Source: Paenibacillus sp. FJAT-29882
Lineage (GTDB): Bacteria; Bacillota; Bacilli; Bacillales; DSM-1321
Assembly (NCBI RefSeq): GCF_001510645.1
Contig: NZ_LMVB01000001.1
Span: 1,932,981-1,996,980, forward strand
Direction: 5' to 3'
DNA length: 64,000 bases
Part shown: positions 9,399-18,664 of the stretch, in pieces
Position numbering within the stretch: position 1 is the stretch's first letter
Layout of the letters: each line of letters starts with the position of its first letter
Notes under the pieces: generated by a model
What the model was told of the DNA's origin: nothing
Seen by the model: the letters and a program-made list of their open reading frames with translations, nothing else
Databases searched by the model: none
Made by a program: the position numbers and the translations under genes

Positions 9399-9494
9399 AG
9401 TTTTCTCCTCCAAATTTTGTGATAAAACTTATATTACACTTTCCTGTAAACCTTTTCAAAAACAGTAATAATACTACTCAAAATTCCCACTCAA

Positions 9495-9558
9495 TTAATT
9501 TGTTTGTTAAACAAATTAATTACAAATCTAATTTATCACTTTTTTTTTATTTCGTCAA
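9495..9558 (-). promoter_or_regulatory. uxaC promoter and 25-bp operator
   Basis: Minus strand: TTGACG (9553-9558), 17 bases, TAAATT (9530-9535), then the palindrome TTAATTTGTTT-AAC-AAACAAATTAA (9495-9519) about 10 bases downstream of the -10. Same geometry as the two other copies in this block. Confidence 0.8.
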
Positions 9559-9610
9559 TTCCCCTTATTGAAGATATTCTTAAAATAGTTAGGAATAATG
9601 TTGTGAAAAC

Positions 9611-9619
9611 TGTTATAAT
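9611..9619 (+). promoter_or_regulatory. Extended -10 promoter of the ROK regulator
   Basis: TG-T-TATAAT lies about 45 bases ahead of the ATG at 9665. No operator copy overlaps it, although the uxaC operator lies about 90 bases away. Confidence 0.5.
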
Positions 9620-9664
9620 GAAAACGCATACATAAAAACAGCTCACGAACGGGGGAATAAATGC

Positions 9665-10858
9665 ATGGTTACGGGGGATGCATCTTATATAAAAAAAATC
9701 AATCGATCATTAATCATCAAAAAAATCATTGAGGAAGGCATGATTTCCAGAGCAGATCTTTCGAAAGCAACAGACTTAACAAGAGCAACCATTTCAGCAC
9801 AAGCTGTTTCTTTATTAGAAGAAGGTCTCATTGTTGAAAGGCAACTAGAGCATTATGCAGTCGGCAGAAAGCCAATTATGCTTTCTATAAACGGTGAAGC
9901 AGGATACTCGTTAGGTATTGACCTTGACTATGGCCATATTTCTTTTACTCTATCAAACTTGCTTGGCCATCCTATTTCTACAAAAGATATCGAAATAAAT
10001 ACAACAGAATACACATCGATTTTTCGTATATTAATCAACGAGATCAAATCATTCATTACAAATTTTTCAGATAGCCTCTATGGAATTATTGGAATTGTCA
10101 TCGGTATCCATGGGCTCGTTACGAAAGATGAAGTTATTCAATATGTTCCATCCTTACAGTGGCGAGACATCCCTTTAAAAAGGGACCTACAGAAAGAAAT
10201 TGACATTAATATTTATCTTGAAAACAATGCAAACTTATGCTCGTTTGCTGAACGAGTCTTTGTCCATCATGAAACTGACAATTTGTTATGTGCAAGCCTT
10301 TCTTCAGGGATCGGTCTTGGCATGATGATGAACAGTGAGTTTTTTCGTGGTCATGATGGATTTGCAGGTGAGATCGGCCATATGATTGTCGTACCTGGAG
10401 GAAAACCTTGTAAATGTGGAAATTTGGGTTGTTGGGAGCAATACGCATCCGAAACGAGTTTTTTCAAACAACTGTCTGAAGAACGGCAAATCAAGAATCT
10501 GAGTTATGATCAAATTCAAAGATGGATGGACGAAGGCGATGAGATCGTGCTTGAGAGAATCGAAGAATTTATTTACTATTTATCAATTGGTTTAAACAAT
10601 ATGATTAATTTATATAATCCCGATGTCTTAGTGTTATATAGTGAACTGCTTCGAATGTTACCAGAGTCCGTCAATAAAATTAAAGAAAATCTTACGTCTT
10701 CTATCAGTCATTATCGTGAACTGTCGATATCCTCAATTGGGAAAAAAGCTTGCGCTATGGGAGCTTGCGCACTAGCCATCAAACATTTCCTCGATGTTCC
10801 AATGCTTAATTTAACATATGAAGAAGATGCGATGCTAAAATCGAAAGTAATTATATAG
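9665..10858 (+). CDS. ROK-family transcriptional repressor (XylR/NagC type)
   Basis: Residues about 10-70 form a winged helix-turn-helix (SRADLSKATDLTRATISAQA), followed by a ROK sugar-kinase fold with the structural zinc motif CKCGNLGCWEQYAS. The kinase phosphate loop is degenerate (GIDLDYGHISF instead of DxGGTK), as expected for a regulator and not an enzyme. Start ATG 9665 follows GGGGGA. Length 397 is normal. It is divergent from uxaC and lies between two operator-bearing promoters, so it most likely represses uxaC, the GPH transporter and perhaps gndA, with a hexuronate or derived sugar as inducer. The inducer is inferred only from uxaC. Confidence 0.88.
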   Translation: MVTGDASYIKKINRSLIIKKIIEEGMISRADLSKATDLTRATISAQAVSLLEEGLIVERQLEHYAVGRKPIMLSINGEAGYSLGIDLDYGHISFTLSNLLGHPISTKDIEINTTEYTSIFRILINEIKSFITNFSDSLYGIIGIVIGIHGLVTKDEVIQYVPSLQWRDIPLKRDLQKEIDINIYLENNANLCSFAERVFVHHETDNLLCASLSSGIGLGMMMNSEFFRGHDGFAGEIGHMIVVPGGKPCKCGNLGCWEQYASETSFFKQLSEERQIKNLSYDQIQRWMDEGDEIVLERIEEFIYYLSIGLNNMINLYNPDVLVLYSELLRMLPESVNKIKENLTSSISHYRELSISSIGKKACAMGACALAIKHFLDVPMLNLTYEEDAMLKSKVII

Positions 10859-10861
10859 TCG

Positions 10862-10902
10862 GTTCCCCTTTCTAGCATTCTGCTAACAAGGGGAGTTTTT
10901 TG
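10862..10902 (+). terminator. Terminator of the ROK regulator
   Basis: TCCCCTT-tc-TAGCA / TGCTA-ac-AAGGGGA followed by GTTTTTTG. Very similar in stem sequence to the terminator at 11211. Confidence 0.85.
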
Positions 10903-11210
10903 TTTGCAATTAATAAAAGATACCCTATCCCGTTTAATAAGTATGGATGGATGGTATATCCGTAAACATATTCTGTCAATACAAAATGAATCACAGACTA
11001 AGTATGCCGCGCCCTTTAGTCCTTCGTCTATTTGATCTACATCCTGTGGATGCAAACTTACCCTTTTAACACCACAACTTTATCTCACCAATCGGGCCTT
11101 TACGGGCAAGTTATCCCCCACCTATGCTTCTTCGATTCCTTTAGGCCTTAAGGTGGGAGTCTTGACTTTCCGCTAATGCAAGATAAAAATGGATTCTATT
11201 TTCCTAAATA
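10903..11210. other. Structured remnant between two similar terminators, possible transposon end
   Basis: No valid gene. On the plus strand CCCACCT (about 11118) and AGGTGGG (about 11150) can pair, flanked by a GC-richer stretch unlike the neighbourhood. Its look recalls the ends of IS605/IS1341-type elements, but I cannot identify tnpA or tnpB. A minus-strand open frame at 10711-11055 runs back over the regulator gene and is not credible. Confidence 0.3.
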
Positions 11211-11256
11211 CAACAAACTCCCCTTCTAGCAAGTCTGCTAAAAGGGGAGTTTGTTG
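11211..11256 (-). terminator. Terminator of the GPH transporter, bidirectional
   Basis: A 20-bp stem, CAACAAACTCCCCTT-c-TAGCA against TGCTA-a-AAGGGGAGTTTGTTG, lies 48 bases after the transporter stop. Confidence 0.88.
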
Positions 11257-11303
11257 TATTTAGTTGTTAATTCGAATCATACTCTTTAATTTAGCGATAA
11301 AAC

Positions 11304-12704
11304 TTAAGCTAAATCTGGGTTGTTTTTGCTATTTCTTTCTTTTAACTCTTCGACGATTTTGCTATACATAGCATCTGTTAATTTGTAAAATAACACCAGA
11401 ATAACAAGTGCAATAATGTTTAGACTAGCAGGTACCATGAACATTAGTCCTTTAAGACCAAGCAGTGTTTCTGAAGTTTGCTGTACATTTGGAACATAAG
11501 CAATCACTCCTAACGCAACCCCTGGAATGAAACCTGCAAGTGCTTGTGCCAATTTACGGAAGAAACTGTATGATGAATAGACCACACCTTCTGTCCGTTC
11601 GCCTGAATTCCATTCATGATAATCAACAGCATCAGCAACCATCACCCATGGAAGACCCATAGCAAAAGCAAGTCCAAAGCTCCCGATTGAAAATGCAATC
11701 AAGAATGTTGTCGTATCAGTTGGCAACACAAAGTTAACAATATCAGCTGCGATACCAATTACAAGCCCAAGAGCAAACGTTTTCTTTTTACCAATTCGTT
11801 TTACAAGAGCCGGTATAAACATAGAACCAACAATCGCAAGTCCAATACTCAGGAAAGTCAGAATCGCCATTAAACTCGGATTGTTTAAGTTATATTCCAA
11901 ATAGTATAACTGGACAGCTGTACGAAGATTGCTACCTGCAATCATGAACAATGATACTAAACAAAGTACAATTAATGGTTTATTAGATAACAATGATTTA
12001 AACAATACTGGAAGTGGAATTTTTTCTTTTCTCTGCTGTCTTACAATTTTTTCTTTTGTGTTACGGTAACAAATAAAGTGGAAAACTACGCCAAACAATG
12101 CCATGATTGAAACGGCAACAAGATAACCAGTCTTATGGTCAGAAAACTGAAGTACAATCGGAATAACAGAAACCCCTGCAATCAGTAAAGCCATTTGACT
12201 CCCAATCGCTCTAAATGATCCAAGTGACGCGCGATCTATTGGATCTTGAGTCATTGCTGCAGATAAAGATCCATAAGGAATGTTTACAATAGAGTACGCA
12301 AGTCCAAATGCCATATACGTACCAAATGCCCAGACAACTTTTCCACTATCGGAAAAATCCGGTGCTATAAATGAAACGACTGTTAAGATGGCGAGAGGAA
12401 TGGACCCCCAAAGAATAAATGGTCGAAACTTTCCGCGTTTTGAGATGTTCGTTCGAGAATCAACAAAAGCCCCGACACTCGCATCGGCAAAGGCATCGAA
12501 AATTTTTGAAATTAAGAAGACTAAGCCGGCCCAGTACGATGAAATTCCTAATATATCTGTATAAAATTTCAAAAGATAAATCTGTCCCATATCAAACATG
12601 AGACCGTTTCCAACATCGCCAAAACCGTAGGACATTTTCTCTTTTAAACTCAGTTTTTTGGAACTAGTAGCTGTTGTTTTTGATGCTAATGCTGGTGCTC
12701 CCAT
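11304..12704 (-). CDS. GPH-family sugar:cation symporter (MFS)
   Basis: About 466 residues with roughly 12 membrane segments. SYGFGDVGNGLMFD near the N-terminus and WVMVADAVDYHEWNSGERTEG are GPH (glycoside-pentoside-hexuronide, MelB/XynB-like) signatures. Start chosen at ATG 12704 behind AAAGGGGTGG; a GTG three codons upstream is inside that site. Its promoter carries the same 25-bp operator as uxaC, so it is probably the uptake system for the uronic acid or a uronic-acid-containing oligosaccharide. The exact substrate cannot be read from sequence. Confidence 0.88.
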   Translation of the reverse strand: MGAPALASKTTATSSKKLSLKEKMSYGFGDVGNGLMFDMGQIYLLKFYTDILGISSYWAGLVFLISKIFDAFADASVGAFVDSRTNISKRGKFRPFILWGSIPLAILTVVSFIAPDFSDSGKVVWAFGTYMAFGLAYSIVNIPYGSLSAAMTQDPIDRASLGSFRAIGSQMALLIAGVSVIPIVLQFSDHKTGYLVAVSIMALFGVVFHFICYRNTKEKIVRQQRKEKIPLPVLFKSLLSNKPLIVLCLVSLFMIAGSNLRTAVQLYYLEYNLNNPSLMAILTFLSIGLAIVGSMFIPALVKRIGKKKTFALGLVIGIAADIVNFVLPTDTTTFLIAFSIGSFGLAFAMGLPWVMVADAVDYHEWNSGERTEGVVYSSYSFFRKLAQALAGFIPGVALGVIAYVPNVQQTSETLLGLKGLMFMVPASLNIIALVILVLFYKLTDAMYSKIVEELKERNSKNNPDLA

Positions 12705-12806
12705 AAAACCCACCCCTTTTTCAGTTAAAAGTACCCTCGTTTGTAATCCTTTTCAAAAGGAATTAAATAAAAAGTGTTACCCAATTTCGAATTAAAATGC
12801 AATTAA

Positions 12807-12896
12807 TTAATTTGTTCATTAAACTAACTAATTATTTATACATGTAGAATATCACTTTCGACATTATCCGTCAATAATAAATTGAAAGCGCTAATG
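12807..12896 (-). promoter_or_regulatory. Transporter promoter, operator and candidate cre site
   Basis: Minus strand: TTGACG (12869-12874), 17 bases, TATTCT (12846-12851), then the operator TTAGTTAGTTT-AAT-GAACAAATTAA (12807-12831), less symmetric than the other two copies. TGAAAGCGCTAATG (12883-12896) upstream of the -35 resembles a catabolite-repression cre box with two end mismatches. Confidence 0.75.
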
Positions 12897-13398
12897 TAAA
12901 AAAATATTCTTTTTTTAGTTTATATTTAGAATTTTAGATCAAATTTTGCAGCTGATTGTTATTTTAAAGGAATAGATCATAAAAAGAGATCATTCTTGAA
13001 AAGTAAATTTCTTGAGTAGTGATAGGTCTCAAGCGTCTTCAAAAATTTAGAACTTATAATGTCGCCACATTCTTATTTCTTCTTCGTCCTTCTACCTCGT
13101 CTAATGGACACCATAAAAAACAAAAAAATGATGATGCCCCACATGTAAACTGGATGTCCCCATAGTTACTTTGTGATAGTAGTTTCGTCCAGATAGCTTA
13201 TGAGACATCTTCATTTATTTAAGAGCACATCGACTATCATATCTCCTATTGAGTAAATTGAAAGCTAATACAGTATATCTTTTCTTACTTATAAAAGGAT
13301 GCCATTTTGTATGAGAAGTATCACGTAATTTATCAATTCAAGCAAATATTTTAGAAATGACACATATAGTGTAAAAAAGTCTAAATGAGGTGAAGTCC
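12897..13398. other. Mostly empty spacer, one possible micro-gene
   Basis: AT-rich, no family recognised. The only peptide worth noting is on the minus strand at 13073-13144 (separate entry). Confidence 0.4.
13073..13144 (-). CDS. Possible 23-residue membrane peptide
   Basis: Reads MWGIIIFLFFMVSIRRGRR plus TKKK: one hydrophobic helix followed by a basic tail, the usual composition of tiny Bacillus membrane peptides. Codons just upstream (WGHPVY) look protein-like but no start precedes them before a stop, so the N-terminus may be lost. GGGG lies about 12 bases upstream. Weak call. Confidence 0.25.
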   Translation of the reverse strand: MWGIIIFLFFMVSIRRGRRTKKK

Positions 13399-13962
13399 AT
13401 GGATTCATTAAAATCCATTTCTGATGAGATCAAATCTACTCAACATACTTTTCTTAGACTATCTAAAACCAAACGGCTTGTGTTAGGCTCTCTTTTCGCG
13501 AGTCTAGCCGCACTCTTTCAATCAGCTGGAGGTCTTTTCCCTGGAATCGGTTATTTCATTAGCCCACTAGCTACTGCTCCTATCCTTTTTTGCTCCATGC
13601 TTTCCATTCCTCTTGGTTGGATTTCCTATTTGCTAACAATCGGATTACTCCTTATTCTTCAGCCAAGCGAACTCATTATTTTCCCCTTTACAACAGGTTT
13701 ATTAGGGATTGGTGCTGGAGCTGCTTTTTACTTTTTCAAAACGAGAGTAAGTATTATTGTTAGCGGTGCTACACTATTAACGATTGGAATTATCATCTTA
13801 TTGTACGGTTTCGAATTCCCAGTACTAGGTCCTACTGTTTCTCAGACTTTTTCTTTCCTCACACTAGGTCTTATTTTATTATTCGCTATCCTTTATAACT
13901 GGGTTTGGGTTGAAATTAGTATAACCATTTTTAAAAGAGTAAAAGCGATTATATCTTCGTAA
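13399..13962 (+). CDS. Conserved multi-pass membrane protein, unknown function
   Basis: I do not recognise the family. About 187 residues: a short charged N-terminus (1-25), then six hydrophobic segments (about 30-50, 55-75, 80-100, 105-125, 128-150, 155-175) separated by very short loops and ending in a basic tail. The overall size and packing recall ECF-transporter S components, but no vitamin-binding motif is evident. Start chosen at ATG 13399 with GAGGTG six bases upstream; an in-frame GTG at 13390 overlaps that site. The 3' end overlaps the convergent sugar dehydrogenase remnant by 14 bases. Confidence 0.65.
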   Translation: MDSLKSISDEIKSTQHTFLRLSKTKRLVLGSLFASLAALFQSAGGLFPGIGYFISPLATAPILFCSMLSIPLGWISYLLTIGLLLILQPSELIIFPFTTGLLGIGAGAAFYFFKTRVSIIVSGATLLTIGIIILLYGFEFPVLGPTVSQTFSFLTLGLILLFAILYNWVWVEISITIFKRVKAIISS

Positions 13963-15256
13963 CTTTCCAAATTACACCTGTGTTTGGAATCAGTAGTTTA
14001 GTACTTCCAGGTGGTTTAAAGATGCCAAAATCGGTAATAAACATTTCATTTTGTTTCCCAAACGTAACATCAATCGGCCGTTCCAAGCCGCCTCCACCCG
14101 TTGCACTTGCTGCAAGTCCAGTTTTGTTGACAGTAAATGTCGTGATTTTTCCTGTTTCAGTATGAACCCTAGAAACGCGGTGACCAACTAACGGAGAGGC
14201 TTTTCCACCAGTCGTATCTGGTGCCTCACTTCCAAACTCAGCAATAAATCCTATAGGGTCATAGTTAAAATCAAAGCCCATTATGGCCGAATGGGGAGCA
14301 AATGTAGCGACAGGTTTTGGTGGCTGCATGGGGTGCTGTCTGAGCAAAAAGGTTGGCTGTAGCTTTCCTTCTGGTTTGAACATAGAATTTGTCACAGGTT
14401 GCCCCCCTGTATAATCAGGCCATCCATACCACATTCCTTGCCTGATCCATTGAAATTCATCCGGAGATTGATTGACAGGCCGACTTCCTCGGACATCAAT
14501 TCCATGATTTCCGCAAAATAAGCAATTTTGTCGATCGAACTTTAGACGAAATGGATTCCTTAGTCCCAGGCAACTAATTCAAGCTGAGTTCCGTCCGGAT
14601 TGGCTCTCAATATACTACCGCTCGCCTTCACCATGCCTTTTATATATTCCCCTCGATAGGAAGGGACACCAAATGGAGAATACGCTCCTGTCCATACACG
14701 TTCACCTGATTGATCAGATAAAATATTTCTTGTTTCAAAGTTTTGTCCGACTAGCGGAATGAAAGATCCTGGATAATCATGAAAGTACGGATACTGCTTC
14801 ACCCACCTGCTATTATCTTCACCAATAACACCGGAGTTAGTCGCTGTTCCTTGGCCGAAATACATCTTACCTTCAGGGCCGAATATCACACGATTGTTAT
14901 GATGATCACCGAGGCTCGGTAATCCTGAAATAATATCCTTCTTAGAACCATCTGGTTTTACTATTGTAATAAACCCTCGATGAGCAACATAGATGTTTTT
15001 CCTTATAAAATGTAATCCCCGTAAGCGGAGGGTTAAATCCCTCAGCAATTACTCTTATTCCGGTTGAGGGGTGCATTAACACTTTACCATTTCCTGAACC
15101 TACTCCAGCATCTGCGATGAGCATATCCCCTTGATCTGTAAACGTTAAATTAATGGGTGTCATAAGTTTCTCAGCAAATACTTCAATTTTATAGCTTGAT
15201 GGAACCAAGATATCTTCCGGTTTTGTAATTTGAACCATTGGATCAGGACGTTCCAC
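13949..15256 (-). pseudogene. PQQ-type glucose/sorbosone dehydrogenase-like protein, two frameshifts
   Basis: Three consecutive minus-strand pieces form one beta-propeller dehydrogenase of about 435 residues: MERPDPMVQI..., GLRNPFRLKFDRQNCLFCGNHGID..., WYGWPDYTGGQPV. The first shift is an extra base in an A5 run (14996-15000; GITFYKE to NIYVAHRGF), the second a missing G near 14567-14571 (ELVAW to GLRNPF). NHGIDVRGSRPV and GLRNPF are typical for this family (COG2133). No signal peptide is seen. Correcting both single-base changes gives an uninterrupted frame, so sequencing error is possible. Confidence 0.8.
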
Positions 15257-15338
15257 GGTATCCCCCTAAAAAGCCTCTATTTTTATATATTCAAAAGAGA
15301 GTAGTCCCTATTCTATCGTATTGAAAAGAAAGCACGTA

Positions 15339-16934
15339 TTAGATTTGTAAAGAAACGTCAATTATTACAAGCTCATTTGAAGATTCTAATGCCTCTTTCA
15401 GCATATTTTCAAATTCAGCTACTCGAGACACTCGTCCCCCTTTGACTCCAAAGCTAGTTGCCAACTGGACAAAATCCGGGTTTTGAAATGCTACTCCATA
15501 GCTCTTTCCAAACATTTTATTCATCGTCTCCTGTTCCAATTTTAATATTGAATCATTTAGAATAATGATAATGAAAGAAAGTCCTAAACGCTTGGCTGTC
15601 TCTATTTCTGAAAAATTCATTAAAGCCCCGCCATCTCCAGTTATACAAATTACGGAATCATTGGGGCAAGCTAACTTAGCACCTATGGACCCTGGAATAG
15701 CAATTCCCATTGAGGCTAGCCCATTTGATATAATAAGCCTATTCGGCTGTTTTGGCTGATAAGTACGAGCAATTGATACTTTATGGGCACCGACATCTGA
15801 AATCACAATAGTATTCTTTGAAGAGAGCTTTTCGATAATATGTAAGACTTTCTCTATCGTTAAAGGTAATGATTTAAAATCTTGTGGTATTTCTTCAATT
15901 TGATAAGATTTCTTGATTTTTTCTTGAAGATCTCCGAAAGGTACCCATGATTTAGTTGGAATAGTAAGTCGATTAAACTCCCTTAAGGATTGCTTGATAT
16001 TTCCGACCAATTCTACCTGTACGGGATAATACTCATCTATTTCAGCGGGTATTGCATCTAAATGTAAAATCGGCAGTTTCTTTTCATTCCATTCTTTAGG
16101 TAACTTTTCCACGAAATCAACTCCAATGACAATAAGCAAGTCTGCTTCCTTGATAGCAGCTAAAACTTCATCATTTTTATTGAACCCAAAAGTGAAGAAA
16201 TTAAGTGGGTGATGTTTAGGTAAAACTCCTTTTGCCATAAAGCTATGAATCACCGGTGCTTGAAGAGTTTCAATAAAGGTATGAAGTTCAGCTACGGCTT
16301 CTTGTCTAATCACTCCGTTACCAATAATAACAAGTGGTTTCTTATATTGTTGAATAAGTGATATTGCAGCCTTTAGCGAATCTATTACAGGAATACTTTG
16401 TGGAACAGAAGTAGCCGGTAAGGGTTTGCTTGAAATCATTTGTTCTGCTAAGTTCTCCGGTAATTCTAATACTACTGGTCCTGGTTTCTCCATCCTTGCG
16501 ACTCTAAAGGCTTTTCGGATCATTTCAGAAATTCTTTGTGAATCTTTGATTTGAATACTCCATTTTGTTGCAGGTTCAAATACTTTTGCTATATCCAAAT
16601 ACTGATGGGATTCTTTATGTTGTCTTTCAAAAGCAGCTTGTCCTGTGATGACCACTACAGGTGAATGATCTAGCTTCGCACTTGCTATTCCTGTCAACAA
16701 ATTAGTAGCACCGGGTCCAAGCGTCGATAAACATACCCCCACCTTACTCGATAACCTTCCATATACATCCGCCATGAAAGCAGCCCCTTGTTCATGTCGA
16801 ACATTCACAAACTGAATTTGGTTAGATCGGGATAAGGAATCTACGAGATCAAGAATTTCTTTACCAGGAATGCCGAAAACATATTCGACCCCTTCACTTT
16901 CTAAACATTGAACAAGTATATCCGTTACTTTCAT
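15339..16934 (-). CDS. Acetolactate synthase-like thiamine-diphosphate enzyme
   Basis: About 531 residues with the three ThDP-enzyme domains: N-terminal pyrimidine-binding region with the catalytic Glu in VRHEQGAAFMADVYGR, central domain, and C-terminal diphosphate-binding motif GDGGALMNFSEIETA...ND. Start ATG 16934 follows TAAGGAGGA at the right distance; longer readings to 17057 lack a ribosome site. It resembles acetolactate synthase large subunits (IlvB/AlsS), but no small regulatory subunit (ilvN) or alsD follows, and it is shorter than IlvB, so a catabolic or side-pathway role is more likely. Other carboligases of the family remain possible. Confidence 0.8.
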   Translation of the reverse strand: MKVTDILVQCLESEGVEYVFGIPGKEILDLVDSLSRSNQIQFVNVRHEQGAAFMADVYGRLSSKVGVCLSTLGPGATNLLTGIASAKLDHSPVVVITGQAAFERQHKESHQYLDIAKVFEPATKWSIQIKDSQRISEMIRKAFRVARMEKPGPVVLELPENLAEQMISSKPLPATSVPQSIPVIDSLKAAISLIQQYKKPLVIIGNGVIRQEAVAELHTFIETLQAPVIHSFMAKGVLPKHHPLNFFTFGFNKNDEVLAAIKEADLLIVIGVDFVEKLPKEWNEKKLPILHLDAIPAEIDEYYPVQVELVGNIKQSLREFNRLTIPTKSWVPFGDLQEKIKKSYQIEEIPQDFKSLPLTIEKVLHIIEKLSSKNTIVISDVGAHKVSIARTYQPKQPNRLIISNGLASMGIAIPGSIGAKLACPNDSVICITGDGGALMNFSEIETAKRLGLSFIIIILNDSILKLEQETMNKMFGKSYGVAFQNPDFVQLATSFGVKGGRVSRVAEFENMLKEALESSNELVIIDVSLQI

Positions 16935-17117
16935 ATGGTCCTCCTTAAGCACTATCTTCTTAAAATAAGTTTGATTATAAAGTGTACAAGCTTTTCTTTT
17001 AGGTTTACCCAATTCACTAGCAATCATTAAGCGAAAAAATATTTTTTTAGACTCCATGTAATTCTGTTTTACTTAAAAAAACAGATTGTAGTCTTATTCT
17101 TAATGACGTATGCATTT

Positions 17118-17157
17118 AAAAACCCGATTCCACTAATTTTGGAATCAGGTTTTTTTA
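17118..17157 (-). terminator. Terminator of the gltBD operon
   Basis: Stem AAACCTGATTCC / GGAATCGGGTTT with T runs on both sides, 16 bases after the gltD stop. Confidence 0.85.
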
Positions 17158-17172
17158 TGAAAGAGCTTAAGG

Positions 17173-18648
17173 TCATTTCGAACTTCCCATCAAATAACAG
17201 TCTACTTCACGTGCAACTTCACGACCTTCGTTAATCGCCCATACAATGAGGCTTTGACCCCTTCTTGCATCACCAGCCGCGAAGATTCCTTCGATATTTG
17301 TTTTGTAATCGCCATAGACAGCGTTGATTTTTTGATTCGTTGTTGCTACACCGAACTGAGTTAATAACGGCTGTTCTGTTCCTTCAAACCCGATTGCGAT
17401 GAAGACCAATTGTGAGGGCCAGATTTTTTCGGATCCTAGAATTTCTTTATAGTAGTATTTTCCATCTTCATCCTTTGTTTTTTTCATTTGAATGGTATGC
17501 AGCTCTTTTACATGTCCTTTTTCATCCACGACAATTTTCTTCGTCTGGATAGAATATTCACGGGGATCATCACCAAATTTTGCTTCAGCTTCTTCATACG
17601 CATATTCGAGTGTAAAGACGTTCGGATAGGCTGGCCACATATTTTCGGACGTACGAGATGTTGGTAATTTTGGGTGCTTGCCAAATTGCACGACACTACG
17701 ACAATTTTGGCGGATTGCGGTAGCGACACAGTCAGCTCCTGTATCTCCACCTCCGATTACGATTACATCCTTGCCTTTTGTATCAATGAACTGGCCGTCC
17801 TCAAAATTGGAATCTAGTAAACTTTTCGTAGTGGTTGTTAAGTAATCCATTGCGAAATGAATTCCTTTCGCTTCCCTGCCCTCAAGCATTAGATCACGCT
17901 GTTTTTGAGCCCCTGTACAAAGGATAACGGCATCAAATTGGTTTTGAAGTTCTTCGGTTGAGATATCTTTGCCAACTTCCGTATTTGTGACAAAGTCGAT
18001 GCCTTCTTTAGTTAGTAATTGGATGCGGCGCACGACAATGTCTTTTTCAAGCTTCATGTTTGGAATACCGTATATTAATAATCCTCCTGCACGGTCTGAC
18101 CGTTCATAGACGGTTACATTGTGGCCTGCTTGATTTAGTTGATCCGCACTTGCTAAACCAGCAGGACCTGAGCCGATAATAGCGATTTTCTTCCCTGTCC
18201 GTTTTTCTGGTATACGCGGTGTTATCCAGCCATTTTCAAATCCCTTATCAATGATGCTTCGCTCAATACTTTTAATTGTGACCGCTGGATCAGAAATGGC
18301 TACTGTACAAGACCCTTCACAAGGAGCTGGACAAACGCGACCTGTGAATTCTGGGAAATTATTCGTTTTAAGCAACCGATCTAACGCTTCCTTCCATCGC
18401 TCACGATAAACTAAATCATTCCACTCTGGGATTAAATTGTGAATTGGACACCCGGTTGTCATCCCTTGTATTTCCGAACCCATATGGCAGAAAGGAGTGG
18501 CACAGTCCATGCACCGCGCTCCTTGTTGACTTAACATCTTATTAGACAAAGGGGATGAATACTCTTTCCAGTCGCTTAATCGCGCAAGTGGATCTCTATC
18601 TTTTGGTTTTTGACGAGTAAATTCCATAAATCCTGTTGCTTTTCCCAT
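17173..18648 (-). CDS. gltD: Glutamate synthase small subunit
   Basis: Transfers electrons from NADPH through FAD and 4Fe-4S clusters to the large subunit. N-terminal cluster cysteines appear in ARCMDCATPFCH and CPAPCEGSC; the FAD Rossmann motif is IIGSGPAGLASADQL and the NADPH motif GGGDTGADCV. 491 residues, standard length. ATG follows GGAGAGAGG. It starts 16 bases after the large-subunit stop, so the two are co-transcribed. In B. subtilis this gene is named gltB. Confidence 0.95.
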   Translation of the reverse strand: MGKATGFMEFTRQKPKDRDPLARLSDWKEYSSPLSNKMLSQQGARCMDCATPFCHMGSEIQGMTTGCPIHNLIPEWNDLVYRERWKEALDRLLKTNNFPEFTGRVCPAPCEGSCTVAISDPAVTIKSIERSIIDKGFENGWITPRIPEKRTGKKIAIIGSGPAGLASADQLNQAGHNVTVYERSDRAGGLLIYGIPNMKLEKDIVVRRIQLLTKEGIDFVTNTEVGKDISTEELQNQFDAVILCTGAQKQRDLMLEGREAKGIHFAMDYLTTTTKSLLDSNFEDGQFIDTKGKDVIVIGGGDTGADCVATAIRQNCRSVVQFGKHPKLPTSRTSENMWPAYPNVFTLEYAYEEAEAKFGDDPREYSIQTKKIVVDEKGHVKELHTIQMKKTKDEDGKYYYKEILGSEKIWPSQLVFIAIGFEGTEQPLLTQFGVATTNQKINAVYGDYKTNIEGIFAAGDARRGQSLIVWAINEGREVAREVDCYLMGSSK

Positions 18649-18664
18649 ATTCCTCTCTCCTTTC

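Noticed and set aside
10711..11055. Minus-strand 114-codon frame overlapping the ROK gene end
   Set aside because: It runs through a terminator and into the antisense of a certain gene.
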